A DNA stretch of 64,000 bases from JAAFHB01 sp038236995 (GCA_038236995.1 JBBRZE010000009.1:1-64000); one strand, 5' to 3'; positions 52,297 to 62,048 are shown, counted from the stretch's first letter. Translations and numbers: made by a program. The notes: generated by a model not told the origin, from the sequence alone.

Positions 52297-53757
52297 ATGA
52301 TAAAAATGAGGTATTTAGTTTTATTTGTATTTGGCTGTTTATTTTTTCAGGCAACAGATGCTCAACCCGCCCAGACACTCAAAGAGAAAGTTTTGAAAAA
52401 TGCCGGCTATTCGGTCTATGTAATTGATGCAGAAGCTGGAAAAGTTTTATTTGAAACACCTCAGCTGAGTTTGGTGCCGGCCTCGGTGATGAAAGTTGTA
52501 ACCACAGCTGCAGCATTAGAAATCTTAGGTGCTGATTTTGTATTCAAAACTCAATTAGGAATTACAGGTAAAATAAACATTGAGACTGGCTCAATGGAAG
52601 GGAATTTGGTTCTCAAAGGTGGCTGTGACCCTGCATTTTACTCAGACTATTTTCCAGAACACTATAGAGGAACCTTCGAAGCATGGGCTGAAGCCCTTTC
52701 AAAAACCGGGATAAAAAGTATTAAGGGAGATTTCATTGTTGATCTGTCTCAAATGAAGGGATCATCGATACCCGGAGGCTGGTTGTGGGAAGATATCGGT
52801 AACTACTATGGAACAGGAGTATCGGCACTAACTTATTCCGACAATTACTACAATATTCATTTTTCCTCTCCGGCCGAATCCGATAAACCGGTAACCATCA
52901 ATAGAACGGATCCACTGATCGACAGTCTGCACCTGATTAATAAAGTAGTTTCATCAGACATAAACCGTGACCTCGCTTTTATATATGGTGCCCCTGGTTC
53001 CTTAACACAACTCGTTGAAGGAACTATTCCCAAAGGACGCACTGATTTCGTTGTGAAAGCTGCAATGCCCGAACCTGCCCGTATTGCAGTTAATGAATTC
53101 ATTAAAACACTGAAATATAACAAAATAGATATATCTGGAAAAGTCTTATTTGTTAATACACCAACAAATGAACCGTTTACACTGATCGCAGAAAAAACAT
53201 CCCCTCCACTTCGCGATCTGATTGTTCCGCTTAATAAGGAAAGCATCAATCTTTTTGCTGAACATCTGTTACGCGAAATTGGGATTGTGCGTAAAGGATC
53301 CTCATCATTGGACAAAAGCATTGAAGCACTGAAAGAATTTTGGATAGAAAAGGGTATCTTTCTGGATGGATTCTACCCGACAGACGGAAGTGGTCTCTCA
53401 CGTTCGAATGGGATTTGTCCGCGAACATTGACTGAAGTACTTCGTTATATGTACCTTAGCACAAATCGTGAAAATTTTATCAACTCGCTCCCGGTAGCCG
53501 GTCAAAGAGGAACGCTTCAATCGGCATTTAACGGGTCGAAACTTGAAAATAACCTAAGAGCGAAAACCGGTTCAATGACAAGAGTCAGAAGTATGGCCGG
53601 AATTTTCACAAATCAAAAAGGTAAGAAGTTGATATTTGCCGTTATTACGAATAATTTCGAAGGCTCGCAAGCATTGGCAGGCCTTACAATCGAAGATTTT
53701 CTGAATGAAATTTATTTGATGGATTCAACCCCGGTTAAAAAGCAGGTAGCTCATTGA
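52297..53757 (+). CDS. dacB: D-alanyl-D-alanine carboxypeptidase/endopeptidase, PBP4 (S13)
   Basis: 486 residues, exported (signal peptide MIKMRYLVLFVFGCLFFQAT). Penicillin-binding motifs: SVMK (Ser63-Lys66), SDN in YSDNYYNIH, and KTGSM near residue 427. It trims or cuts cross-linked peptidoglycan in the periplasm. The 80-200 insertion domain typical of S13 enzymes is present. It begins 74 bases after the patatin gene and may share its transcript. ATGs at 52297 and 52306 are both possible starts. Confidence 0.93.
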   Translation: MIKMRYLVLFVFGCLFFQATDAQPAQTLKEKVLKNAGYSVYVIDAEAGKVLFETPQLSLVPASVMKVVTTAAALEILGADFVFKTQLGITGKINIETGSMEGNLVLKGGCDPAFYSDYFPEHYRGTFEAWAEALSKTGIKSIKGDFIVDLSQMKGSSIPGGWLWEDIGNYYGTGVSALTYSDNYYNIHFSSPAESDKPVTINRTDPLIDSLHLINKVVSSDINRDLAFIYGAPGSLTQLVEGTIPKGRTDFVVKAAMPEPARIAVNEFIKTLKYNKIDISGKVLFVNTPTNEPFTLIAEKTSPPLRDLIVPLNKESINLFAEHLLREIGIVRKGSSSLDKSIEALKEFWIEKGIFLDGFYPTDGSGLSRSNGICPRTLTEVLRYMYLSTNRENFINSLPVAGQRGTLQSAFNGSKLENNLRAKTGSMTRVRSMAGIFTNQKGKKLIFAVITNNFEGSQALAGLTIEDFLNEIYLMDSTPVKKQVAH

Positions 53758-53866
53758 ATTTTATTAAAACATTTGGTCATTTTCTTTTAAAATTCTCAAA
53801 CATCACCAAAATCACCCTTAAAATATCGAATTGCATTAATTAATTGTAAATTGCTTACGATTTTAT

Positions 53867-53896
53867 TTTGAGATGAAAGTTTTATTTGTAGTTTTG
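53867..53896 (+). promoter_or_regulatory. Predicted promoter of the ilv/leu operon
   Basis: TTTG (53867-53870), an 18-base spacer and TAGTTTTG (53889-53896), matching TAnnTTTG. The start near 53903 puts the leader peptide about 88 bases into the message. A second -7-like box, TAGATTTG at 53969-53976, lacks a -33 partner. Confidence 0.55.
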
Positions 53897-53990
53897 CCCC
53901 GAACTTTAATGAAAAGCATTAACCGGAAAATTTGGTTAAACAAAAACAAAAGTTCGATTGTTACTTTGTAGATTTGTATTTTTAGAAATT

Positions 53991-54056
53991 ATGAAGAATT
54001 TAAATTTATATAGCCTTCTACTCGTGGTCATTCTTATTCTCGTCGATAACGGGTGA
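53991..54056 (+). CDS. ilv operon leader peptide (branched-chain amino-acid sensor)
   Basis: 21 codons, ATG to TGA. The translation is MKNLNLYSLLLVVILILVDN ending in Gly. Codons 9-18 are Leu, Leu, Leu, Val, Val, Ile, Leu, Ile, Leu, Val without interruption; Leu also at 4 and 6. Twelve of 21 residues are the three end products of the downstream operon, which is diagnostic of a ribosome-stalling attenuator peptide. It is followed directly by the competing hairpins at 54037-54122. Confidence 0.9.
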   Translation: MKNLNLYSLLLVVILILVDNG

Positions 54057-54122
54057 GGAGGGTTGTATATTGTATGATAAAACATATAAGAGCCTTTCTC
54101 GAAATGAGAAAGGCTTTTTTTT
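54037..54122 (+). promoter_or_regulatory. Transcription attenuator of the ilv/leu operon
   Basis: Four segments pair in two exclusive ways. Segment 1 (54037-54044, over the Ile16-Leu17-Val18 codons) pairs with segment 2 (54052-54059). Segment 2 (54055-54064, GAGGAGGGTT) can instead pair with segment 3 (54091-54100) over 10 bp including wobbles. Segment 3 AGCCTTTCTC pairs with segment 4 GAGAAAGGCT (54106-54115), followed by an eight-base T-run: the terminator. A ribosome stalled on scarce Leu/Val/Ile covers segment 1, favours 2:3 and allows read-through. Confidence 0.88.
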
Positions 54123-54140
54123 AAACAAAACTTTGCCATA

Positions 54141-55973
54141 ATGAAAAACGAACTAAGGAGCAATACAACAACAATGGGCCGCCGAATGGCTGGTGCACGC
54201 AGCTTATGGAGGGCCAATGGTATGAAGGAGGAGCAGTTTGGCAAACCTTTAATCGCAGTGGTTAACTCTTTTACCCAATTTGTTCCCGGTCACGCTCACC
54301 TTCATGAGATTGGGCAAATGGTGAAGAAATTGATTGAAGATCAGGGATGTTTTGCCGCTGAGTTCAATACAATCGCCATTGACGACGGAATTGCAATGGG
54401 ACACGATGGGATGTTATATTCGCTTCCTTCGAGGGACCTGATTGCAGACAGTGTTGAATACATGATTAATGCACACAAGGCTGATGCAATGATCTGCATC
54501 TCGAATTGCGATAAAATTACCCCTGGTATGTTGATGGCTGCCATGCGGTTAAATATCCCTTGCATTTTTGTCTCGGGTGGTCCGATGGAAGCAGGAGTAG
54601 TTGCCGATAAGAAATACGATCTGGTCGATGCAATGGTGATGGCTGCAGACCCTTCGGTTGACGAAAATTTACTTTCGGAAGTTGAACAAAAAGCTTGTCC
54701 CACCTGCGGTTCCTGTTCTGGAATGTTCACTGCCAATTCGATGAACTGTTTAACTGAGGCTTTAGGTCTTTCGCTTCCCGGAAACGGAACAGTTGTTGCA
54801 ACTCATTTAAACCGTAAGAAACTGTTCGAAAAAGCAGCTAAACGTTTGGTTGAGATCACCTGGGATTATTACCGGAATGGAAATGAAAAAGTCTTACCAC
54901 GCAACATTGCGTCACGCGAAGCTTTTATGAATGCCATGACGCTCGATATTGCAATGGGTGGTTCAACCAATACAGTATTACACTTACTGGCAGTAGCACA
55001 CGAAGCAGGTGTTAATTTTACAATGCAGGATATCGATTCGCTTTCCCGAAAAGTTCCATGTATTTGCAAAGTTTCACCCAATTCACATTATCACATCCAG
55101 GATGTTAACCGAGCAGGTGGCATCATGGGGATTCTGGGTGAACTTGAAAAAGGAGGATTATTAAATACGTCAGTTTCACGTGTAACCGAAGGAACACTGG
55201 ATGCAGCCATTAACAAATGGGACATTCAGAGATTGTCAGCAGATGCTGAAGCACAAAAACTTTATTCTTCAGCTCCTGGAAATATAGGCCGTAACCTGAC
55301 ATTAGGTTCTCAGGAAAAGTACTATTCAGAATTGGATGTTGACCGAAAGAAAGGTTGTATCCGCGACATCGAAAATGCTTATACAAAAGAGGGTGGTTTG
55401 GCAATTCTTTATGGGAATATTGCTATTGATGGATGCATTGTAAAAACAGCTGGTGTTGATCCATCCGTATTCCGTTTTAATGGTGTTGCCAGGGTTTATG
55501 AATCCCAGGATGATGCTTGCGAAGGTATTTTGAAACGCGAAGTAGCTGCAGGAGAAGTGGTGATTATCCGTTATGAAGGCCCCAAAGGTGGTCCGGGAAT
55601 GCAGGAAATGCTGTATCCAACATCTTATCTTAAAGCTTCCAAACTTGACAAAGTTTGTGCTTTACTAACTGACGGTCGTTTTTCAGGTGGAACTTCAGGC
55701 CTCTCGATCGGACACGTTTCGCCCGAGGCTGCCGCCGGAGGAGCAATCGCACTTGTGAAAGATGGTGATCGAATTGAAATCGATATACCTCAGCGTCGGA
55801 TTGAATTGATCATCTCGAATGAAGAAATGGAAGACCGGAAAAAAGCGCAGGAGGCACGCGGTAAGATGGCATATCAACCCGCAGAAAGAACCAGAATTAT
55901 CAGCAAAGCACTAAAAGCATATGCAAGCCTTGTCGCCTCGGCAGACAAGGGAGCAGTAAGAATTATTGACTAA
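54141..55973 (+). CDS. ilvD: Dihydroxy-acid dehydratase
   Basis: 610 residues. Third step of valine/isoleucine synthesis. Iron-sulfur Cys motifs: SNCDKITPGM and CPTCGSCSGMFTANSMNC; also GGSTNTVLHLLA and DGRFSGGTSGLSIGHVSPEA near the C-terminus. It is the first structural gene of the operon, 19 bases after the attenuator T-run, so its expression depends on read-through. Confidence 0.98.
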   Translation: MKNELRSNTTTMGRRMAGARSLWRANGMKEEQFGKPLIAVVNSFTQFVPGHAHLHEIGQMVKKLIEDQGCFAAEFNTIAIDDGIAMGHDGMLYSLPSRDLIADSVEYMINAHKADAMICISNCDKITPGMLMAAMRLNIPCIFVSGGPMEAGVVADKKYDLVDAMVMAADPSVDENLLSEVEQKACPTCGSCSGMFTANSMNCLTEALGLSLPGNGTVVATHLNRKKLFEKAAKRLVEITWDYYRNGNEKVLPRNIASREAFMNAMTLDIAMGGSTNTVLHLLAVAHEAGVNFTMQDIDSLSRKVPCICKVSPNSHYHIQDVNRAGGIMGILGELEKGGLLNTSVSRVTEGTLDAAINKWDIQRLSADAEAQKLYSSAPGNIGRNLTLGSQEKYYSELDVDRKKGCIRDIENAYTKEGGLAILYGNIAIDGCIVKTAGVDPSVFRFNGVARVYESQDDACEGILKREVAAGEVVIIRYEGPKGGPGMQEMLYPTSYLKASKLDKVCALLTDGRFSGGTSGLSIGHVSPEAAAGGAIALVKDGDRIEIDIPQRRIELIISNEEMEDRKKAQEARGKMAYQPAERTRIISKALKAYASLVASADKGAVRIID

Positions 55974-55990
55974 TTAAAAATTAAATAGTT

Positions 55991-57733
55991 ATGACATCTC
56001 TAACAAACGACAATATAATTGATCAGGAACCCATCGAAATAACAGGTTCCGAAGCGGTATGCCGCTCGCTGATTGCCGAAGGTGTTGATACAATCTTTGG
56101 ATATCCGGGTGGTGCCATTATGCCTGTCTATGATGCGTTGCACGATCACCATCATCACCTTAAGCATGTACTCACGCGTCACGAACAAGGTGCTGTTCAC
56201 GCGGCTCAGGGTTATGCCCGCGTTTCAGGTAAAGTAGGAGTTTGCCTGGCAACCTCAGGTCCGGGTGCAACCAATCTGATTACCGGAATTGCGGATGCAC
56301 TTATTGATTCCACGCCACTCGTTTGTATTACCGGGCAAGTCACTTCTGGTTTATTGGGTACCGACGCATTTCAGGAATCGGATGTAATTGGCATTACGAT
56401 GCCTGTCACTAAATGGAATTACCAGATTACCAGTGCCGAGGAAATTCCTGAAGCAATATCGCGGGCATTTTATATTGCAGCAAGTGGCCGGCCAGGTCCT
56501 GTAGTTTTAGACATTACGAAGGATGCCCAGTTTGCAAAAGTTAAGTATTCCTATTCCAAATGCATTAAAATCCGATCGTATGTCCCTGAATATCCGGCTG
56601 ATAAATCGTCATTAAAGAAAGCAGCTGATTTAATTAATAGTGCTAAGAAACCTTTCCTGCTTTACGGACAGGGTGTTATGTTGTCTGGCGGAGAAAAGGA
56701 ACTAATTCACTTTATTGAAAAAACCGGAATCCCGGCGGCAGGAACATTGCTGGGTTTATCCGCAATTCCTACCGACCATCCATTAAATATGGGAATGCTG
56801 GGAATGCATGGAAACTACGCACCAAATATCAAAACAAACGAATGCGATGTGTTAATTGCTGTAGGGATGCGTTTTGATGACCGAGTAACTGGCAGTACAT
56901 CAACCTATGCAAAACAAGCTAAAGTAATTCACATTGAGATCGATCCGGCAGAAATTGATAAAAATGTCAAAACCGAAGTGGCGCTGATTGGAGATGCGAA
57001 ACATACTTTAAGATTGCTTTCGAAGTTAGCTATCGAAAAGCAACATCCAGAATGGATTGCAGAGTTCGAGGCAGCCGAAGATATAGAAAAACAAAAGGTA
57101 ATAAACAATGACCTTTCTCCACAGAAGCCAGGACTAACAATGGCCGAAGTGGTTCGGATGGTTTCGGATCTCACAGATAATAAAGCCATTGTAATTACGG
57201 ATGTTGGACAGAACCAGATGGCAGCTGCCCGTTATTCGAAATTTGTTGATTCCCGCAGCTGGGTTACTTCAGGAGGATTAGGAACGATGGGGTTTGGGTT
57301 ACCCGCGGCCATGGGCGCCAAATTCGGTTCACCTGATCGCGAAGTTGTTCTCTTTACAGGCGATGGTGGAATGCAAATGACAATCCAGGAGTTGGGAACA
57401 ATTGCCCAGGAAAAACTTGCCGTTAAAATTGTGATACTGAATAACCATTTCCTCGGAATGGTGAGGCAATGGCAGGAACTCTTCTTCGAAAAACGTTACT
57501 CATTCACCGAAATACTAAGTCCGGATTTCGTAAAAGTAGCTGATGCTTATGGCATTCCAGGCAATGCTGTACATAGCCGGAATGAACTTGAAGGTGCAAT
57601 GAAGAAGATGATCGATCACGATGGACCTTATTTGCTCGAAGTGATGATCGAAAAAGAAGACAATATCTTTCCGATGGTCCCGGCCGGAAAATCGGTTTCG
57701 CAAATTATTCTTAGTGCAGACGAACTGAATTAA
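55991..57733 (+). CDS. ilvB: Acetolactate synthase, large subunit
   Basis: 580 residues. Makes 2-acetolactate or 2-aceto-2-hydroxybutyrate using ThDP, FAD and Mg. Domain signatures: the catalytic Glu in LTRHEQGAVHAAQGYAR, FAD region GMRFDDRVTG, and the ThDP motif GDGGMQMTIQEL followed by NNHFLGMVRQW. It is 17 bases after ilvD and 10 before ilvN. Confidence 0.98.
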   Translation: MTSLTNDNIIDQEPIEITGSEAVCRSLIAEGVDTIFGYPGGAIMPVYDALHDHHHHLKHVLTRHEQGAVHAAQGYARVSGKVGVCLATSGPGATNLITGIADALIDSTPLVCITGQVTSGLLGTDAFQESDVIGITMPVTKWNYQITSAEEIPEAISRAFYIAASGRPGPVVLDITKDAQFAKVKYSYSKCIKIRSYVPEYPADKSSLKKAADLINSAKKPFLLYGQGVMLSGGEKELIHFIEKTGIPAAGTLLGLSAIPTDHPLNMGMLGMHGNYAPNIKTNECDVLIAVGMRFDDRVTGSTSTYAKQAKVIHIEIDPAEIDKNVKTEVALIGDAKHTLRLLSKLAIEKQHPEWIAEFEAAEDIEKQKVINNDLSPQKPGLTMAEVVRMVSDLTDNKAIVITDVGQNQMAAARYSKFVDSRSWVTSGGLGTMGFGLPAAMGAKFGSPDREVVLFTGDGGMQMTIQELGTIAQEKLAVKIVILNNHFLGMVRQWQELFFEKRYSFTEILSPDFVKVADAYGIPGNAVHSRNELEGAMKKMIDHDGPYLLEVMIEKEDNIFPMVPAGKSVSQIILSADELN

Positions 57734-57743
57734 AATTAATAAG

Positions 57744-58301
57744 ATGAAACAAGAATACATTATAACAGCCTACAGCGAAAACCACATAGGTTTGTTGAAC
57801 CGGATTACCATCATTTTCACAAGGCGAAAAGTAAATATCGAAAGTCTCACAGTCTCCGAATCTGCACTGCAAGGGATTAGTAAATTTACAATCGTTGTCA
57901 ACGAAGAGAAAGAGAAGGTGGTTAATATTGTCAAACAGATTGACAAGCAGATAGAGGTATTGAAAGCTTTCTATTACACCAATGATGAGATGATTTTTCA
58001 GGAAATCGCCCTTTACAAAGTTCCTACTACCGCATTGATGGAGAGCGATCAGATCGAAAAACTGATCAGGAAGCACAATGCCCGGATACTTGAAATCACG
58101 CACGAATATACGGTGATTGAAAAGACGGGGCATAAAGAGGAAACGCAGGAACTTTTCGAAGGATTGAACTCTTTCGGCGTTTTACAGTTTATACGATCGG
58201 GAAGAGTCGCAATCACCCGCTCACCAGTCGAAAAATTATCTGTATTTCTGAAAGAGCGTGATTCTCTTTTCGAAAAACTGGAAGCAAAGAAAAAAAAATA
58301 A
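57744..58301 (+). CDS. ilvN: Acetolactate synthase, small regulatory subunit
   Basis: 185 residues. An N-terminal ACT domain (AYSENHIGLLNRITIIFTRR, then NIESLTVSES) that binds valine in the family, and a C-terminal domain typical of the long IlvN/IlvH form. It stimulates IlvB and confers feedback inhibition. Ends in a lysine run. leuA starts 32 bases downstream; ilvC, often found here, is not present. Confidence 0.96.
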   Translation: MKQEYIITAYSENHIGLLNRITIIFTRRKVNIESLTVSESALQGISKFTIVVNEEKEKVVNIVKQIDKQIEVLKAFYYTNDEMIFQEIALYKVPTTALMESDQIEKLIRKHNARILEITHEYTVIEKTGHKEETQELFEGLNSFGVLQFIRSGRVAITRSPVEKLSVFLKERDSLFEKLEAKKKK

Positions 58302-58333
58302 TCGCATAAAATATTTAAATAAAAATACCTGTT

Positions 58334-59854
58334 ATGGATAATAATCGCATATATATTTTCGACACAACACTGAGGGATGGAGAGCAGGTTCCTGGTTGCC
58401 AGCTGAATACAATCGAGAAGGTGGAAGTTGCCAAAGTTCTTGAGCAATTGGGTGTTGATGTTATCGAAGCCGGATTTCCCATCTCAAGTCCCGGAGATTT
58501 TAAGTCGGTTGTAGAAATCTCGAAAGCGGTAACCTGGCCGACAATCTGCGCGCTTACCCGTGCAGTCGAAAAAGATATTGATGTGGCAGCAGAATCACTG
58601 AAATTTGCGAAACGTGGTCGTATTCATACTGGTATTGGTACTTCACCCTATCATATTCAGTATAAACTGAATTCCAATCCTGAGGAAATACTTGCCAGAG
58701 CAGTTGCTGCCGTAAAGTATGCAAAAAAATATGTCGAGGATGTTGAGTTCTATGCCGAAGATGCTGGTCGCTCCGACAATGTTTACTTGGCAAGGGTCAT
58801 TGAAGCAGTCATCAAAGCAGGTGCAACGGTCGTAAATATACCGGACACAACTGGATATTGTTTGCCCAGCGAATTCGGAGAGAAGATCAAATTTTTGATA
58901 GACAATGTTCCGAACATCCACAAGGCAATTATATCGACGCATTGCCACAACGATCTGGGAATGGCGACAGCCAACTCTATTGCAGGTGTGATGAATGGTG
59001 CCCGTCAGGTTGAAGTGACAATTAACGGCATTGGTGAACGTGCAGGAAATACCGCACTTGAAGAAGTCGTGATGATATTGCGTTCGCACAAAGAATTGAA
59101 TTTTTATACGAATGTCAATTCAAAAAATATTTACAAGACAAGTCGTCTGATTTCCAGCCTAATGAACATGCCGGTTCAACCCAATAAAGCTATTGTGGGT
59201 AGAAATGCATTCTCTCATTCAAGCGGTATCCATCAGGATGGCGTTTTGAAAAACCGCGAAAACTACGAGATCATTGATCCGGTAGAAGTTGGAATCAGCG
59301 AATCATCAATTGTTCTGACCGCCCGTAGCGGACGAGCAGCATTGAAGCACAGACTTGACTTGTTAGGTATCACGTTGGATAAAGAAAAGCTTGACGAAGT
59401 TTACGAGGAGTTTTTGCTGTTAGCCGATAAGAAAAAAGACATCAAAGAAGATGACTTATTGATGCTTGTGGGCGAGAAAGTTAAAAGCGAACACCGCATC
59501 AAACTCGACTTCCTGCAAGTGGTCACAGGAAAGAATCTTATTCCGATGGCAACTATCAGGTTGGATATTGCAGGTGAGAAATTCTCAGCTACAGAGTCTG
59601 GGAATGGTCCTGTAGATGCAGCAATCAAAGCGGTTAAATGCATTATTCACCGGAAAGTAACACTGCAAGAGTTTCTGATACAGGCAATCAATAAAGGAAG
59701 CGACGACATTGGAAAGGTACACATGCAGGTTGAGTACGATGAGAATATCTACAATGGTTTTGGCGCAAACACCGATATTATCACCGCTTCAGTCGAGGCT
59801 TTTATCGATGCGATTAATAAGATCGGAAACGCAGAATTAGCCGCGGCGAAATGA
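58334..59854 (+). CDS. leuA: 2-isopropylmalate synthase
   Basis: 506 residues. First step of leucine synthesis. TIM-barrel motifs: FDTTLRDGEQVPGCQL, EAGFPISSPGDF, the metal ligands in STHCHNDLGMATANS, INGIGERAGNTALEEV, and the SGIHQDGVLK helix. The C-terminal LeuA dimer domain (about 390-506) is present, so leucine feedback is expected. A paralogue (62049-63569) lies downstream in the same operon. Confidence 0.96.
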   Translation: MDNNRIYIFDTTLRDGEQVPGCQLNTIEKVEVAKVLEQLGVDVIEAGFPISSPGDFKSVVEISKAVTWPTICALTRAVEKDIDVAAESLKFAKRGRIHTGIGTSPYHIQYKLNSNPEEILARAVAAVKYAKKYVEDVEFYAEDAGRSDNVYLARVIEAVIKAGATVVNIPDTTGYCLPSEFGEKIKFLIDNVPNIHKAIISTHCHNDLGMATANSIAGVMNGARQVEVTINGIGERAGNTALEEVVMILRSHKELNFYTNVNSKNIYKTSRLISSLMNMPVQPNKAIVGRNAFSHSSGIHQDGVLKNRENYEIIDPVEVGISESSIVLTARSGRAALKHRLDLLGITLDKEKLDEVYEEFLLLADKKKDIKEDDLLMLVGEKVKSEHRIKLDFLQVVTGKNLIPMATIRLDIAGEKFSATESGNGPVDAAIKAVKCIIHRKVTLQEFLIQAINKGSDDIGKVHMQVEYDENIYNGFGANTDIITASVEAFIDAINKIGNAELAAAK

Positions 59855-59899
59855 ACAATTGCCAATTTTGATTTGTAATAATTCAGTAATTAAAAAAAT

Positions 59900-61303
59900 A
59901 TGATTTTGGAACCAAAAACACTTTTTGATAAAATCTGGGATGCCCATGTGGTCAAACAGGTAAAAGACGGCCCCGATGTATTGTACATCGACAGGCACTT
60001 TATTCATGAAGTCACAAGTCCTGTTGCATTCTTAGGTTTGGAAAAGCGGGGAATGAAAGTATTTAGTCCGAAGAATACGATTGCCACTCCCGACCATAAC
60101 GTCCCCACGATTAATCAGCATCTCCCCATAAAGGAAGAACTTTCGCGCATTCAGGTACAGGCACTTAAAGACAATTGTGCAAAGAACGGCATTGAATTGT
60201 ATGGCCTCGATCATCAGTATCATGGAATTGTCCATATCATCGGGCCCGAGTTGGGAATTACCCAGCCTGGGATGACGATCGTTTGCGGCGACAGCCACAC
60301 CTCCACTCATGGCGCTTTCGGCAGCATCGCTTTCGGTATTGGAACCAGCGAGGTTGAAATGGTTTTTGCGAGTCAGTGTATCCTTCAGCCAAAACCTAAA
60401 AAAATGAGGATCAGCGTTGAAGGTAAATTGCAAAAGGATGTTACCGCAAAAGATATTGCGCTTTACGTAATTTCGAAAATATCAACTTCGGGTGGTACAG
60501 GTCACTTTATCGAATTTGCAGGTTCTTCAATTCGTAGTCTGACAATGGAAGGTCGGATGACATTGTGCAACATGAGCATCGAATGTGGCGCAAGGGGTGG
60601 AATGATTGCTCCGGATGAAGCTACTTTCGAATACATAAAAGGACGTGAATTTGCCCCCAAAGGTGAAGATTGGAATAAAAAACTGGCCATTTGGAAACAA
60701 TTGAAATCTGACGATAACGCTGTTTTTGATACTGAATATCGTTATGATGCTTCTGATATCGAACCAATGATCACCTATGGCACGAATCCCGGAATGGGAA
60801 TAGGCGTCAGTGGGAATATCCCGACGGGTAAAAATCTGACCGGTTCTGACCTGATCACCTTTGATAAGTCGCTGGAATATATGGGCTTCAAACCCGGAGA
60901 GAAAATCAAGGGAAAAAAAGTCGACTATGTCTTTATCGGAAGTTGTACAAATGGACGTATCGAAGATTTCAGGCTCTTTGCCAACTTTGTAAAAGGCAAA
61001 AAGAAAGCCGATTCAGTGATCGCATGGATTGTTCCCGGTTCAAAAAAGGTGGAGCAACAAATCAGGGAAGAGGGTTTGGTCGAAATATTCGAGGCTGCTG
61101 GTTTTGCATTGCGCCAACCAGGTTGTTCAGCGTGTCTTGCGATGAATGACGATAAAATTCCTGAGGGGAAATATGCCGTTTCTACATCGAACCGCAACTT
61201 CGAAGGTCGTCAGGGACCTGGCGCCCGTACGATGCTTGCAAGTCCGTTAATGGCTGCTGCTGCTGCAATTACAGGAGTAGTTTCCGATCCAAGAGAGATG
61301 TAA
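59900..61303 (+). CDS. leuC: 3-isopropylmalate dehydratase, large subunit
   Basis: 467 residues, aconitase fold. With LeuD it isomerises 2- to 3-isopropylmalate, and probably citramalate to methylmalate. [4Fe-4S] ligands: IGSCTNGR and QPGCSACLAMN; also CGDSHTSTHGAFGSIAFGIG and TSNRNFEGRQGPGARTML. 118 bases separate it from leuD, containing an inverted repeat. Confidence 0.97.
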   Translation: MILEPKTLFDKIWDAHVVKQVKDGPDVLYIDRHFIHEVTSPVAFLGLEKRGMKVFSPKNTIATPDHNVPTINQHLPIKEELSRIQVQALKDNCAKNGIELYGLDHQYHGIVHIIGPELGITQPGMTIVCGDSHTSTHGAFGSIAFGIGTSEVEMVFASQCILQPKPKKMRISVEGKLQKDVTAKDIALYVISKISTSGGTGHFIEFAGSSIRSLTMEGRMTLCNMSIECGARGGMIAPDEATFEYIKGREFAPKGEDWNKKLAIWKQLKSDDNAVFDTEYRYDASDIEPMITYGTNPGMGIGVSGNIPTGKNLTGSDLITFDKSLEYMGFKPGEKIKGKKVDYVFIGSCTNGRIEDFRLFANFVKGKKKADSVIAWIVPGSKKVEQQIREEGLVEIFEAAGFALRQPGCSACLAMNDDKIPEGKYAVSTSNRNFEGRQGPGARTMLASPLMAAAAAITGVVSDPREM

Positions 61304-61319
61304 TCAATTATGAATTTAA

Positions 61320-61406
61320 AATTACGAATTGTGAATTGAATCCCGGCATTAGCCAATTACAGTTCATCATTCGTTATCTATAATTCGTAATTCATAATTC
61401 GTAATT
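61320..61406. repeat. Imperfect inverted repeat with a 14-bp tandem duplication
   Basis: AATTACGAATTGTGAATT (61320-61337) matches, inverted, 61389-61406 at 17 of 18 positions; the loop is 51 bases. The right arm lies in a 14-bp unit TAATTCGTAATTCA repeated head to tail (61381-61394, 61395-61408). It fills the leuC-leuD gap and is A+T rich. Confidence 0.8.
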
Positions 61407-61421
61407 CATAAATTATAAGAA

Positions 61422-62009
61422 ATGTCTATAGAAAAATTCCAGAAACTGGTCAGTACAGTTGTTCCGCTTCCGATTGAGAATGTGGATACTGATCAAATCA
61501 TCCCTGCACGATTCCTCAAAGCCGTGGAACGAAAAGGATTTGGAGATAATCTCTTCAGGGACTGGCGTTACAAAAAGGATGGCACGCCAAACCCCGATTT
61601 TGTATTGAATAACCCACGCTATTCGGGTCAGATATTAGTTGCCGGAAAGAATTTCGGAAGTGGCTCCAGTCGCGAACATGCCGCCTGGGCAGTTTATGAT
61701 GCTGGATTCAGGGTTGTCGTTTCAAGTTTCTTTGCCGATATTTTCAAAAGCAATGTATTAAACAACGGGCTATTGCCTGTTCAGGTTCCCGACTCATTCC
61801 TGGCTGAGATTTATCAAACCGTCGAAACGGACCCGACTGCACAATTTGAAGTTGATCTTGATCATCAAAAAATTACAATTCTGAAGACAGGTATAAGTGT
61901 TAACTTCGATATTAATCCTTATAAAAAGGAGTGCCTTTTGAATGGCTACGATGATATTGACTTTCTGTTAAGTCTGAAAGAGGAGATCCTGGCGTTTGAA
62001 CAGGCATAA
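61422..62009 (+). CDS. leuD: 3-isopropylmalate dehydratase, small subunit
   Basis: 195 residues. Swivelling domain partner of LeuC. Motifs: VDTDQIIPARFLK, GKNFGSGSSREHAAWA and the short VSSFFADIF strand. Length is normal for the LeuD that works with a bacterial LeuC. ATG at 61422. Confidence 0.97.
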   Translation: MSIEKFQKLVSTVVPLPIENVDTDQIIPARFLKAVERKGFGDNLFRDWRYKKDGTPNPDFVLNNPRYSGQILVAGKNFGSGSSREHAAWAVYDAGFRVVVSSFFADIFKSNVLNNGLLPVQVPDSFLAEIYQTVETDPTAQFEVDLDHQKITILKTGISVNFDINPYKKECLLNGYDDIDFLLSLKEEILAFEQA

Positions 62010-62048
62010 TTATACACAGGTTCAATCGTGAACATAATTAAAGAGCAT

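Noticed and set aside
53936..54244. 102-codon minus-strand frame across the ilv leader
   Set aside because: It is antisense to the attenuator and the start of ilvD and has no recognisable features.
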